Source: Chloroflexota bacterium
Lineage (GTDB): Bacteria; Chloroflexota; Dehalococcoidia; UBA2979
NCBI GenBank assembly: GCA_009840965.1
Contig: VXMT01000037.1
Location: forward strand, 1-38,129
Reading direction: 5' to 3'
Length of the DNA: 38,129 nucleotides
The translations under genes and the position numbers were made by a program. The notes under the pieces are model-generated. The model saw only the letters and a list, made by a program, of their open reading frames with translations, had not been told where the DNA came from and did no database searches. Of this stretch, positions 10,161-18,229 are shown piece after piece. Numbering within the stretch: the stretch's first letter is position 1; every line of letters starts with the position of its first letter.

Positions 10161-10814
10161 GTGACGACCGAATTCCAACTCGACACCGACAGCGACGAGT
10201 ACGGCCCGGAGATCGCAATGACGGACGAGGCGATCGCCCGCCTCCTGCACCTGATCGATTCCGCGGGAGAACCTCCCGTTACGGGCATCCGCCTGCAGAT
10301 CGCGCGGCGCAGCAAGGACGGCCTCGAGCATCTGCTCACGATGGTCGATGCGGGCCGCGAGCCGGAGGACGACTTCGAGCTGGACTTCGACGGGCTAGCG
10401 CTGTTCGTCGACAGCGACCACGCGGACTACCTCGACGGGCTGGCCGTGCACTGGGCCTACAAGGGCGAGGGCGTCAACGGCTTCGAGTTCGACAACCCCA
10501 ACCCGCGCTGGCGCGACCCGCTGGCCGAGCGCATCCAGGTGCTGTTCGACGAGCAGGTCAACCCGGCGATCGCCGCCCATGGAGGCGCCGTCGACCTGCT
10601 CGGCGTCGAGGACAGCGTGGCCTTCATCCGCATGGGCGGCGGTTGCCAGGGCTGCGGGATGGCGAACGTGACCCTGCGCGAGGGCATCGAGGGCATGATC
10701 AAGGAGACCGCGCCCGAGATCGAAGAGATCATGGACGCCACGGACCACGCGGCCGGCCGCAACCCCTACTACCAGCCCTCCCCCGGTCACGCGCACGGCC
10801 ACTCGCACGGCTAG
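10161..10814 (+). CDS. nfuA: NfuA-like Fe-S cluster carrier: degenerate A-type domain + NifU C-terminal domain, His-rich tail
   Basis: 217-aa putative iron-sulfur cluster carrier protein. Residues 20-110 resemble an A-type (IscA/HesB) domain, but the usual cluster-binding cysteines are missing; GFEFDNPNP stands where CGCGxSF would be, as in E. coli NfuA. Residues 125-190 form a NifU-like domain with the cluster-ligand CxxC (C162 and C165) in GGGCQGCGMANVTLREGIE. In NfuA a dimer holds one [4Fe-4S] cluster between the CxxC motifs and delivers it to apoproteins. The C-terminus HAHGHSHG is unusual and may bind metal. Start GTG 10161 has GGAGGAG five bases upstream; TAGGCT at 10132 may be the -10 box. 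Confidence 0.88.
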   Translation: MTTEFQLDTDSDEYGPEIAMTDEAIARLLHLIDSAGEPPVTGIRLQIARRSKDGLEHLLTMVDAGREPEDDFELDFDGLALFVDSDHADYLDGLAVHWAYKGEGVNGFEFDNPNPRWRDPLAERIQVLFDEQVNPAIAAHGGAVDLLGVEDSVAFIRMGGGCQGCGMANVTLREGIEGMIKETAPEIEEIMDATDHAAGRNPYYQPSPGHAHGHSHG

Positions 10815-10840
10815 CCGCGAGAGCAGCGCGGAGGCCGGGC

Positions 10841-11377
10841 CTAGCCGTCCTCGCGCGATCCCGGCTCGGGCGCCTCGATAATCCGCACGGAGTGCAGCGC
10901 ATCCCCGGGCGGCAGCTCACCGCCCGCCGCGGGGTCGCGGGGCGTGAGCGCCCGCGCCGCCTCGAGGCCGTCCTCGACGCTTCCAATGCAGGTGAAGCGC
11001 GCCGTGAGGTGCAGCGCATCGTCGAGCGCGATGAAGAACTGCGAGCCGTTGCTGTCGGGCCCGGAGTTGGCGAGGCCCACCGCGCCAGCCGCGAACGGCT
11101 CGTCGGAGAGCTCGTCGCGCAGGCGGTAGCCGGGCCCGCCGTGGCCGCGCCCCGTCGGGTCGCCGCCCTGCGCGATGAACCCCGGTACCACGCGATGGAA
11201 CGTCGTGCCGTCGTAGAAGCCTTCGCGGGCGAGGAAGACGAACGAGTTCACCGACTGCGGAGCGAGGTCCGGCCGCAGGCGGATGGTGATCGGCCCGTGG
11301 GCGGTCTCGAGCATGGCGAGGCAGGGGTCGTCCTCGGCCAGCCCCATCGGGAGCGGCTCCTCGTAGCGGCGGGCCAC
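10841..11377 (-). CDS. Peptidylprolyl isomerase, cyclophilin type (cytosolic)
   Basis: 178-aa cyclophilin catalysing cis-trans isomerisation of prolyl peptide bonds. Conserved blocks are TFHRVVPGFIAQGGDPTGRGHGGPGY, containing the catalytic arginine, and LANSGPDSNGSQFFIAL, the substrate-binding face. There is no signal peptide or membrane segment, in contrast to its neighbour. The tryptophan that contacts cyclosporin in human CypA is not conserved, as is common in bacteria. The GTG start at 11377 is one base after the upstream gene's stop and its Shine-Dalgarno GGAGGCGAG lies inside that gene, so the two cyclophilins form an operon with coupled translation. Confidence 0.9.
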   Translation of the reverse strand: MARRYEEPLPMGLAEDDPCLAMLETAHGPITIRLRPDLAPQSVNSFVFLAREGFYDGTTFHRVVPGFIAQGGDPTGRGHGGPGYRLRDELSDEPFAAGAVGLANSGPDSNGSQFFIALDDALHLTARFTCIGSVEDGLEAARALTPRDPAAGGELPPGDALHSVRIIEAPEPGSREDG

Positions 11378-11378
11378 G

Positions 11379-12200
11379 CTACTCGCCTCCGCCCGGCGTC
11401 TCCCTGATCTCGATGCTGAGGATGCGATCGGCGGGCGGGGCGCCGGGACCGGGCTCGCGCGCCGTCAGCGAGCGCGCCACATCGAGGCCCTCGATCACGC
11501 GGCCGAAGACGGTGAAGTCCGGCTCCAGGAAGGGTGTCGGCTCCAGCGTGATGAAGAACTGCGAGCCGCTCACCGTGTTGGACTTCGCCATCGAGAGGAC
11601 ACCTGCCTCGAACGGCAGCTCGTTCGTCTCCTCCGCGAGGCTGTAGCCGGGGCCGCCCGCGCCGCCGCCCGTGGGGTCGCCGCCCTGCGCGACGAAGCCG
11701 GCGATGACGCGGTGGAAGGTGAGGCCCTCGTAGAAGCGGTTGCGCGCGAGGAAGACGAAGTTGTTGACGTAGCCCGGCGCCTCCTGCGGGAGCAGCTCCA
11801 CCAGGATGTCGCCGCGCTCCGTGCGGATCAGCGCCTCGTAGCGGTTTGCCGGGTCGATCTGCATCTCCGGGGGCTCGCTGTAGCTGCGGAGGACGCCGTC
11901 GGCGTCGGGCGTGGGCGTCGGCTCCGGCGTCGGCTCGGCCGTCTCGGTTGCGGCAGCCGCCTCGGTTGGGGTCGGCTCCGGGTCGGGCGTCGTGTTGCCG
12001 AACTGCGTGGTGATGAAGACGCCGCCGAGGCTGACGATCAGCACCATGATGCCGACCGCGAAGAGCACGCGCTGGCGACGCTGCAGCCAGCCGAAGATGC
12101 CGGGGAACTCCACCGGGCCGGCGGGATCGTAGCCGCGCAACTGGCTGCGACGCTGGCGCTGGCGCTGACGCCGTCGCTGCCTGCGGCGATCGCTGCTCAC
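11379..12200 (-). CDS. Membrane-anchored peptidylprolyl isomerase, cyclophilin type
   Basis: 273-aa cyclophilin with a type II membrane anchor. Residues 1-24 are an Arg/Gln-rich cytoplasmic tail, about 46-66 a hydrophobic helix (VLFAVGIMVLIVSLGG), about 70-100 a Pro/Thr/Glu linker, and the rest a cyclophilin domain with TFHRVIAGFVAQGGDPTGGG and SGSQFFITLE. It should fold proteins outside the cytoplasmic membrane. The ORF track starts about 100 codons earlier, overlapping the M16 gene antisense-like in composition; I choose GTG 12200, preceded by GGGAGG. It lies 61 bases downstream of the M16 peptidase gene on the same strand, suggesting a small cell-envelope protein quality-control cluster. 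Confidence 0.88.
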   Translation of the reverse strand: MSSDRRRQRRRQRQRQRRSQLRGYDPAGPVEFPGIFGWLQRRQRVLFAVGIMVLIVSLGGVFITTQFGNTTPDPEPTPTEAAAATETAEPTPEPTPTPDADGVLRSYSEPPEMQIDPANRYEALIRTERGDILVELLPQEAPGYVNNFVFLARNRFYEGLTFHRVIAGFVAQGGDPTGGGAGGPGYSLAEETNELPFEAGVLSMAKSNTVSGSQFFITLEPTPFLEPDFTVFGRVIEGLDVARSLTAREPGPGAPPADRILSIEIRETPGGGE

Positions 12201-12261
12201 CCGCGCCTCCCGCCCTCGCCGAGTCCCGGTGACTCTACTACGAACCCCCGGTGTCGGAGGA

Positions 12262-15200
12262 TCACTCCTCCTCCGGGAACAGCACGACGCGTACGTAGCG
12301 GTCCTCCGGCAGGGAGAGCCGGGCCGCGGCGGCGACGTCCTCGAGGGTGATCGCGTCCAGCCACTCATCGAAGCGGTTGATCTCCGCGAGCGATTCGCCG
12401 CGCTGCGTCGCGCCCTGGATCTGGCCCAGCCAGAATCCGTTCTCGCGCAGCTGCTCCTCCCGGGAGCTGCGCAGCTGCTCCTTGACCGTGTCGAGGTACT
12501 GCTGCTCACCCCCGCCGCGTATCCAGTCGAGCTCGACCGTCACCTCAGCCACGAGCTCCTCCACGCGGGCGGGATCGCTGCCGAAGATGATGGCGAGCAG
12601 ATACTCTTGATCCGGCAAGCGCCTGGCGATGGTTTGCACGCCAATGCTGTAGGTGCCGCCCAGCTGTTCGCGGACCCGCTCGCGCAGACGGGTCTGGAGC
12701 ATCTCGCCCGCTACATCGAGCGCGAGCACCTCCCGGCCGCTCCACTCCGCATCCCCGGCGAACACCCACACGGTGTTGCTGCGCGGCTCGATCCCGCTGC
12801 GCACGACCTCGTCCGCGATGCCGGGCGGCGGGTCGACGTCGACGTCCCGCCACTGCTCGGCGCGCCCGGCGGTGGGCAGGTTGGCGAGGTAGGTCGCGGC
12901 CAACGAGCGGAGGGCATCCCACTCGAAGGCCCCGACGAACACGAAGGTCGCGTCGCCGAGGTCGGAGAACCTGTCGAGGTACACGGCATGCGCCCGATCG
13001 AGGCTCAACTCCTCGATCAGCTCGAGGCTCAGCGGCCGGCGCCGCAGGTGCTCCTGGGCAAGCAGGGTGTTCACCCTGTCGAAGAGCACCGCGTCCGGCT
13101 GGGTCGGGCGCACCTCGGCGGCGCTGCGCAGCCGCGCCTCGTACGTCGAGAAGTAGTCCGGATCGAGCCGCGGCTCGGTGACGTAGAGCGTGATCAGTTG
13201 GAACAGGGTCTCGAGGTCCTCGGGCGAGGCGCTGCCGCTCAGGCCCTCGAACAGCTCGCTGATGTAGGGCGAGACGGATACCCGCTTGCCCGCGAGCAGC
13301 CTGTCGAGGGCGACGCTGTCGTGCAGACCGACGCCGCTGCCGGACGCCAGCGCGGACGCATACTGCGCCGAGACGTGGTCGGCGTCGGCGACCAGCGAGG
13401 ATCCCCCGGGACTGAAGGCGGTGAACTGCACCTCGTCGCTGCGGAAGTCGGTCTGCTTGGCGATGACCGTCACCCCGTTCGAGAGCGTCCAGCGGACGGC
13501 CTCGATGGACTCGATCTCCTCCTCCTCGACGATGCTGCCCGGCGTCGGAATCATGGCCAGCAGAGGGACGTCGTCGAAGGTCTCGGCGTACGGCTCGACC
13601 ACCAGCGCGTCCGCCCCGGCGAGCTGGGCCTCGAGCACGGCGGCCAGCTCATCGCCCCCGCTCGGGTCGATCGCCTCGGGGCCCAGGACGAGGAGGACGG
13701 TGTTCCCGGGCGCCGTCCACGACGCCCCTTGCTGATCGACGTCCGCCAGCGAGATCTCCGGCAGCAGCGCCTGGTAGAGCTGCCACTCGGCCTCGATGCC
13801 GGGGGCCGGCGTGCCGCTGAGGAAGTGATCCGTGTACTCGAAGGCCAGCCCCGCCGAGGGCTGCTGTTCGCGCTGCAGGTACACGCTCTCGATCGATCGC
13901 AGCAGGTTGGACTTCTCGCGCTCGAGCTCGGCGTTGGTGAAGCCGTGCTGGCGAACGCGCTGGAGCTCCTCGAGTAAGGCCACGAACCCGGACTCGACGC
14001 CGTCCTGTTCCACCAGGACGGCGAAGGTGAGGATGTCCGTCGGTTCCACGTACGGGGAGCGCCCGGTGGCCGACAACAGGTACGGGGGATCGGGGGACTG
14101 GCCCCGCTCGAACAGCCGCGCGTTGAGCATCATGAAGGCGAGCTCTTCCACCACGACCCGCCGCAGAGCGGCCACGTCCTGGCCGGTTTCGGGAAGCACC
14201 CTGCGGACCAGGGTGACCTGCGTTACCGGCGCCTCGGGATCGGTGAAGACGCTGACCCGCGGAGCGTCGTGGTCGGGGATGCCGAAGGTCGGCCGCTCGG
14301 TGGGCGGCGCGACGGCGGCGCGCGGCTGCATCGCCTCGCCCTCGGGCGCCGGTGCGAAGTACTGGCGAACCTTGCCCTCGATCAGCGCCGTATCGAAGTC
14401 GCCCACGGCGACGACGGCCATCAGGTTGGGCCGGTACCAGCGCTCGTAGTAGGCCCGCAGCTGCTCCACGGGCGCGTTCTCGATCACCTCGGTCAGGCCG
14501 ATCGGTGCCCGATCGGCGTAGCGCGAGGATCCGAAGAGCAGGGGGAGCAGGCTCGTCTGGAAGCGCGAGGAGAAACCCTGGAAGAGGCGCCACTCCTCGA
14601 GGATCACCCCGCGTTCCAGTTCGACCTCCTCGGGCGAGAGGGTGATCGCGTAGGCCCAGTCGCTCAGGATCTCGAACGCGGTCTCGAGGATCTCGGGGTC
14701 GTCGGTCGGGATCTCCAGGAAGTAGAGCGTGGAGTCGAAGCCGGTCTGGGCGTTCACGTCGGGCCCGAACGTGCTGCCGATCGACTCGAGGTACTCGATG
14801 ATCTCGTGCTTGGCGAAGCGTTCCGTGCCGTTGAATGCCATGTGCTCCACGAAGTGGGCCAGCCCGCGCTGCGCCTCTTCCTCGAGGACGGAGCCGGCCT
14901 TCACGACCAGCCACAGCTGCGCCCGGTCGCGTGGCTCCTCGTTCTGCCTGATGTAGTAGGCCAGCCCGTTGCTGAGCGTTCCGCGGACCACTGCGGGATC
15001 GAAGGGCAGCGCAGCGTCGAGCGCCGTGTCGACGGGCACGGGGGTGGCCGTGGGCTCCGGCGTCGGAGTGGGCGTCGCCGTGGGCTCCGGGGTTGGCGTG
15101 GGAGTCGCGACCGGAGTCGGCGTGCGTGTCGGTGGGGCAGGCGTGGCCGTGGCCTCGGGAGTCGCCGCAACGGGCGCGGCCGTGGCCGTTGGCGTCGGAG

Positions 15201-15297
15201 CTGGGGCCGGCTCAGGATCGGACGTGCAGCCCACCAGCGCGCCCGACACCAGCGCGGCGCAGCACACGACCAGCACGAACCTCAAGCCAGTGCTCAT
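12262..15297 (-). CDS. M16 (insulinase/pitrilysin) family zinc metallopeptidase, lipoprotein
   Basis: 1011-aa two-repeat M16 peptidase anchored outside the cell membrane. A lipoprotein signal peptide ends in the lipobox LVGC (C24), followed by a 65-residue Thr/Pro linker with the repeat PTPTPEPTA. The inverted zinc motif HxxEH is HFVEH at 148-152, and the third ligand fits E228 in VELERGVILEEW, exactly 76 residues later. The second half, from about residue 560, repeats the fold (RWTLSNGVTVIAKQT) but lacks the zinc motif, as expected for the inactive partner. Such PqqL-like enzymes degrade peptides in the envelope; the target here is unknown. ATG 15297 has GAGGGTGGA upstream. It lies just downstream of tRNA-Arg in the same direction. 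Confidence 0.9.
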   Translation of the reverse strand: MSTGLRFVLVVCCAALVSGALVGCTSDPEPAPAPTPTATAAPVAATPEATATPAPPTRTPTPVATPTPTPEPTATPTPTPEPTATPVPVDTALDAALPFDPAVVRGTLSNGLAYYIRQNEEPRDRAQLWLVVKAGSVLEEEAQRGLAHFVEHMAFNGTERFAKHEIIEYLESIGSTFGPDVNAQTGFDSTLYFLEIPTDDPEILETAFEILSDWAYAITLSPEEVELERGVILEEWRLFQGFSSRFQTSLLPLLFGSSRYADRAPIGLTEVIENAPVEQLRAYYERWYRPNLMAVVAVGDFDTALIEGKVRQYFAPAPEGEAMQPRAAVAPPTERPTFGIPDHDAPRVSVFTDPEAPVTQVTLVRRVLPETGQDVAALRRVVVEELAFMMLNARLFERGQSPDPPYLLSATGRSPYVEPTDILTFAVLVEQDGVESGFVALLEELQRVRQHGFTNAELEREKSNLLRSIESVYLQREQQPSAGLAFEYTDHFLSGTPAPGIEAEWQLYQALLPEISLADVDQQGASWTAPGNTVLLVLGPEAIDPSGGDELAAVLEAQLAGADALVVEPYAETFDDVPLLAMIPTPGSIVEEEEIESIEAVRWTLSNGVTVIAKQTDFRSDEVQFTAFSPGGSSLVADADHVSAQYASALASGSGVGLHDSVALDRLLAGKRVSVSPYISELFEGLSGSASPEDLETLFQLITLYVTEPRLDPDYFSTYEARLRSAAEVRPTQPDAVLFDRVNTLLAQEHLRRRPLSLELIEELSLDRAHAVYLDRFSDLGDATFVFVGAFEWDALRSLAATYLANLPTAGRAEQWRDVDVDPPPGIADEVVRSGIEPRSNTVWVFAGDAEWSGREVLALDVAGEMLQTRLRERVREQLGGTYSIGVQTIARRLPDQEYLLAIIFGSDPARVEELVAEVTVELDWIRGGGEQQYLDTVKEQLRSSREEQLRENGFWLGQIQGATQRGESLAEINRFDEWLDAITLEDVAAAARLSLPEDRYVRVVLFPEEE
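15047..15106 (-). repeat. Two tandem 30-bp copies encoding the PTPTPEPTA linker
   Basis: Two adjacent 30-base units starting GCCGTGGGCTCCGG on the plus strand differ at a few positions. They encode the Thr/Pro-rich linker of the M16 lipoprotein, so this is a coding repeat that can vary linker length by slippage or recombination. Confidence 0.75.
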
Positions 15298-15341
15298 TCG
15301 TCCACCCTCGACGGCTCACCATGCCCGTTTATGTTTAGTTC

Positions 15342-15416
15342 TGGCACCCTCGGCAGGATTCGAACCTGCGCACCCGGCTCCGGAGGCCGGTGCTCTATCC
15401 CCTGAGCTACGAGGGC
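15342..15416 (-). tRNA. tRNA-Arg (anticodon CCG)
   Basis: The minus strand folds as a full cloverleaf: acceptor GCCCTCG pairs with CGAGGGT (one G-U), the D arm is GCTCAGGGGATAGAGC, the anticodon stem CCGGC/GCCGG encloses CTCCGGA with anticodon CCG at 15381-15383, and the T arm contains GGTTCGAATCC. Discriminator G and an encoded CCA follow. It reads CGG arginine codons, which are used in this GC-rich genome. A strong promoter lies just upstream. Confidence 0.97.
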
Positions 15417-15425
15417 GCGCCGATC

Positions 15426-15455
15426 AGTGTAGGGAGCGCGCTTCGCCCTCGGCAA
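15426..15455 (-). promoter_or_regulatory. Promoter of tRNA-Arg
   Basis: TTGCCG and TACACT on the minus strand are separated by 18 bases. The expected transcription start at about 15419 is three bases before the tRNA 5' end, which supports the call. Confidence 0.7.
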
Positions 15456-15485
15456 GCCACGCGGCCGCCCGCCGCGGGCCTCGCG

Positions 15486-16625
15486 CTACGCCTCGCCGGC
15501 GACGACCTGCGCGAAGAACGTGGCTACGTCCTCCGCGAACAGTTGCGGCTGCTCCATTGCCGCGAAGTGCCCTCCGTGCTCCGGCTCGCTCCAGCGCACG
15601 AGGTTGAACGATCGCTCGACGAGCGGGCGGGGCGCAGTCCACGGCTCGCCGCGGAAGCGCGCGAAGGCCATCGGCGCGGGCGGTGGGGACGAGGCGCGGA
15701 AGGGCGGCGACTCGCGACGGCTCTCGTAGTAGGTGCGCGCCGCCGAAAGCGCCGTGCCGGTGAGCCAGTAGAGCGTGACGTTGGCGAGCACCGCGTCGCG
15801 GTCGAAGGTCTCCCACAGCTCGCCCGGCTCGCTCCACGCCTCGAACTTCTCGAGGATCCAGGCGAGCAGCCCGACCGGCGAGTCGTTGAGCGAGTAGGCG
15901 AGCGTCTGCGGCTTCGTGCCCTGGATCTGCCCGTAGGCGCCCTCGAGCTCGCGCCACTGCGCCATCTGCTCGCGCCACGCGGCTTCCTCGTCGGACAACT
16001 CCTCGCCGGGCCGGCGCTGCACGATGCCTGCCGGGAAGTTGAGGTGCAGCCCGAGCACGGCCTCCGGCTGCTGGTGGGCCAGCCGCGCGCCGACGATCGA
16101 GCCCCAATCGCCGCCCTGCACCCCGTAGCGCTCGTGCCCCAGCTCCGCCATCAGCGCGTGCATCCGCTCCGCGATGCGCCCCGGGTGCATCCCGGGCTGC
16201 CGAGGCGCCTCGGAGAACCCGTAGCCCGGCAACGAGGGGACGACGACCTCGAAGGCCGGCGCGTCGCCGACGCCCCGCGCGAGCAGCTCGGCGGCGGGCA
16301 GCAACTCGATGAACGAGCCCGGCCAGCCGTGCAGCAGCAGCAGCGGCGTCCGCCCCTCGCCCGCGCCGAGCACGACGCAGTGCAGCGCCTCGCCGCCGCC
16401 GACAGGCCCTCGCAGGTGGCTGAAGCGGTTGAGCGAGTCCTGCACCTGGAACCAGTCGAACTCGCCGCGCCAGTAGCGCACGAGGTCGCGCAGCACGCCG
16501 TCGTCGGTGCCGGCGTCCCAGCCGGTGGCGAAGGGGATCGAGGGCCAGCGCGTCGCGTCGATGCGCCGGTGGAGGTCCGCGATCGCGTCCTCGCCGAAGT
16601 CGATGCGGAAGGGTTGCAGCGCCAT
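15486..16625 (-). CDS. Epoxide hydrolase family alpha/beta-hydrolase
   Basis: 379-aa protein with the N-terminal epoxide hydrolase (EHN) domain followed by an alpha/beta-hydrolase fold. The N-terminal FRIDFGEDAIADLHRRIDATRWP and the run DSLNRFSHLRGPV are typical of EHN. The oxyanion motif is HGWPGSF, the nucleophile aspartate sits in GVQGGDWGS, and the catalytic histidine in EHGGHFAAMEQP near the C-terminus. Such enzymes add water to epoxides or juvenile-hormone-like substrates; the natural substrate is unknown. The track extends it upstream through yifB in another frame; ATG 16625 (MALQPFRIDF) is chosen by similarity. Its Shine-Dalgarno is weak, and it begins 14 bases after the yifB stop, so it probably depends on yifB transcription. 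Confidence 0.88.
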   Translation of the reverse strand: MALQPFRIDFGEDAIADLHRRIDATRWPSIPFATGWDAGTDDGVLRDLVRYWRGEFDWFQVQDSLNRFSHLRGPVGGGEALHCVVLGAGEGRTPLLLLHGWPGSFIELLPAAELLARGVGDAPAFEVVVPSLPGYGFSEAPRQPGMHPGRIAERMHALMAELGHERYGVQGGDWGSIVGARLAHQQPEAVLGLHLNFPAGIVQRRPGEELSDEEAAWREQMAQWRELEGAYGQIQGTKPQTLAYSLNDSPVGLLAWILEKFEAWSEPGELWETFDRDAVLANVTLYWLTGTALSAARTYYESRRESPPFRASSPPPAPMAFARFRGEPWTAPRPLVERSFNLVRWSEPEHGGHFAAMEQPQLFAEDVATFFAQVVAGEA

Positions 16626-16639
16626 GGGGGCAGTATCGC

Positions 16640-18169
16640 CTACTCGCGGCCCTTGCGCCGGTACTGGATCGCCTCGGCGAGGTGTGCGGACGATATCTCG
16701 TCGGCGCCCGCGAGGTCGGCGATCGTGCGGGCCACGCGGAGCACGCGATGGAAGGCGCGCGCGGAGAGGCCGATCTGCTCCATCGCCGCCGCGAGCAACG
16801 GCTCCGCGCCCGCCTCGAGGCGCTGCTGGCAGAGGCGCCTGACCTCCTGCGGCCCCATCTCGGCGTTCGTGAGCGCCACTCCCGAGGCGATCCCGGCCTC
16901 CTTGAGACGCTCGCGCTGCAACTCGCGAGCCGCCTGCACGCGCTCGCGGACCTCGGCACTCGTCTCGCCGGAAGGGGCGCTCGTCAGGTCGTCGTACTCG
17001 ACGCGCGGCACGTCGACGAAGAGATCGAAGCGGTCGAGCAGCGGTCCCGAGACGCGTCGCTGGTAGCGCGAGACGGTCGCCTCCGGACAGGCACATGAGC
17101 GGCGGCTGTCGCCGTAGTAGCCGCAGGGGCAGGGGTTCATCGCCGCAACGAGCAGGATGCGCGCGGGGAAGCTGACGGAGCCGCGCACGCGCGAGATGGT
17201 GACCGAGCCGGCCTCGAGCGGTTCGCGCAGCGCCTCGAGGGCGCTCCCGGGGTACTCCGGGAACTCGTCGAGGAAGAGCACGCCGCGGTGCGCCAGCGAG
17301 ATCTCGCCCGGCCGGATCACACTCCCGCCGCCGACGAGGCCGGCGTGCGAGATGGTGTGATGCGGCGCGCGGAAAGGCCGCTGGCGGATGAACGGGCGAT
17401 CGCGGCCCATCATCCCGGCAACCGAGTAGACCTTCGTGACCTCGAGCGCCTCGGCCGGCGTCAGCTCCGGCAGCAGGCCGGGCACGCAGCGCGCCAGCAG
17501 CGTCTTCCCGGAGCCGGGAGGGCCCTGCAGCATCACGTTGTGCCCGCCCGCGGCGGCCACCTCGAGCGCGCGCTTGACGTGCTCCTGCCCATGCACCGCC
17601 GCGAGGTCGAAGGCTGGGCCGGGCAGCTCGTCCGGCTCCTCGCCGCCGTCCTCGCAGGTCCAGCCGTCCGGCTCGGCGCCTACGTCCGCGAGGGTGGTGA
17701 GGCCGCGCACGTCCACCAGCTCGGCGAGGCGCGCCTCGGCGACGTCGTCGGGCGGCACCACGGCCGTGCCGATGCCCTGATCGGCGCACATCGAGACGAG
17801 CGGGAGGACGCCGTTGACGTGACGCAGGCGCCCATCGAGCGAAAGCTCACCGAGCAGGGCCATCTCCTCGAAGCGGTCGGGCACCTGGTGCGAGGCGACG
17901 AGGATGGCGACGGCGATCGGGAGGTCGTAGAGCGGGCCCTGCTTGCGCACGTCGGCGGGAGCGAGGTTGACGGTGATGCGGCGCAGCGGGAACTCGAAGC
18001 CCGCGTTACGGATCGCCGCGCGTACCCGCTCCTTCGCCTCCTGCACTGCCGTGTCCGGCAACCCCACGATCTGGAAGGCGGGCAAGCCGCTCCCGATGTC
18101 CACCTCGACGTCGACGGGAATCCCGTCGATGCCCACTACCGCGCCGCTTCGAACCTTTGCGAGTGCCAT
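16640..18169 (-). CDS. yifB: YifB/ComM family Mg-chelatase-like AAA+ ATPase
   Basis: 509-aa AAA+ protein of the YifB/ComM family. The N-terminal chelatase-I domain starts ALAKVRSGAVVGIDGIPVDVEVDIGSGLPAFQIVGLPD, Walker A is GPPGSGKTLLAR, Walker B GVLFLDEFPEY, and the sensor region is VAAMNPCPCGYYGDSRRSC with the conserved cysteine cluster. The C-terminal helical domain ends AEAIQYRR. ComM acts as a hexameric helicase that promotes branch migration during natural transformation, so a DNA-processing role is likely. I prefer ATG 18169 over GTG 18187: there is no Shine-Dalgarno, but TACAAC lies six bases before the ATG with TTGCCA 18 bases further up, which would make the mRNA leaderless. Confidence 0.9.
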   Translation of the reverse strand: MALAKVRSGAVVGIDGIPVDVEVDIGSGLPAFQIVGLPDTAVQEAKERVRAAIRNAGFEFPLRRITVNLAPADVRKQGPLYDLPIAVAILVASHQVPDRFEEMALLGELSLDGRLRHVNGVLPLVSMCADQGIGTAVVPPDDVAEARLAELVDVRGLTTLADVGAEPDGWTCEDGGEEPDELPGPAFDLAAVHGQEHVKRALEVAAAGGHNVMLQGPPGSGKTLLARCVPGLLPELTPAEALEVTKVYSVAGMMGRDRPFIRQRPFRAPHHTISHAGLVGGGSVIRPGEISLAHRGVLFLDEFPEYPGSALEALREPLEAGSVTISRVRGSVSFPARILLVAAMNPCPCGYYGDSRRSCACPEATVSRYQRRVSGPLLDRFDLFVDVPRVEYDDLTSAPSGETSAEVRERVQAARELQRERLKEAGIASGVALTNAEMGPQEVRRLCQQRLEAGAEPLLAAAMEQIGLSARAFHRVLRVARTIADLAGADEISSAHLAEAIQYRRKGRE

Positions 18170-18175
18170 GAACGG

Positions 18176-18205
18176 GTTGTAGCACACCCGTTCGCATCAT
18201 GGCAA
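18176..18205 (-). promoter_or_regulatory. Promoter of yifB, leaderless
   Basis: Minus-strand TTGCCA, 18-base spacer and TACAAC; the expected start of transcription falls on the A of the yifB ATG. Confidence 0.6.
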
Positions 18206-18229
18206 GCCCGTGTCGGGATGGCGGCTGGC

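Noticed and set aside
10815-10831. Hairpin CCGCG/CGCGG between nfuA and the cyclophilin gene
   Set aside because: The stem is only 5 bp, has no T-tract and is of a kind expected by chance at this GC content.
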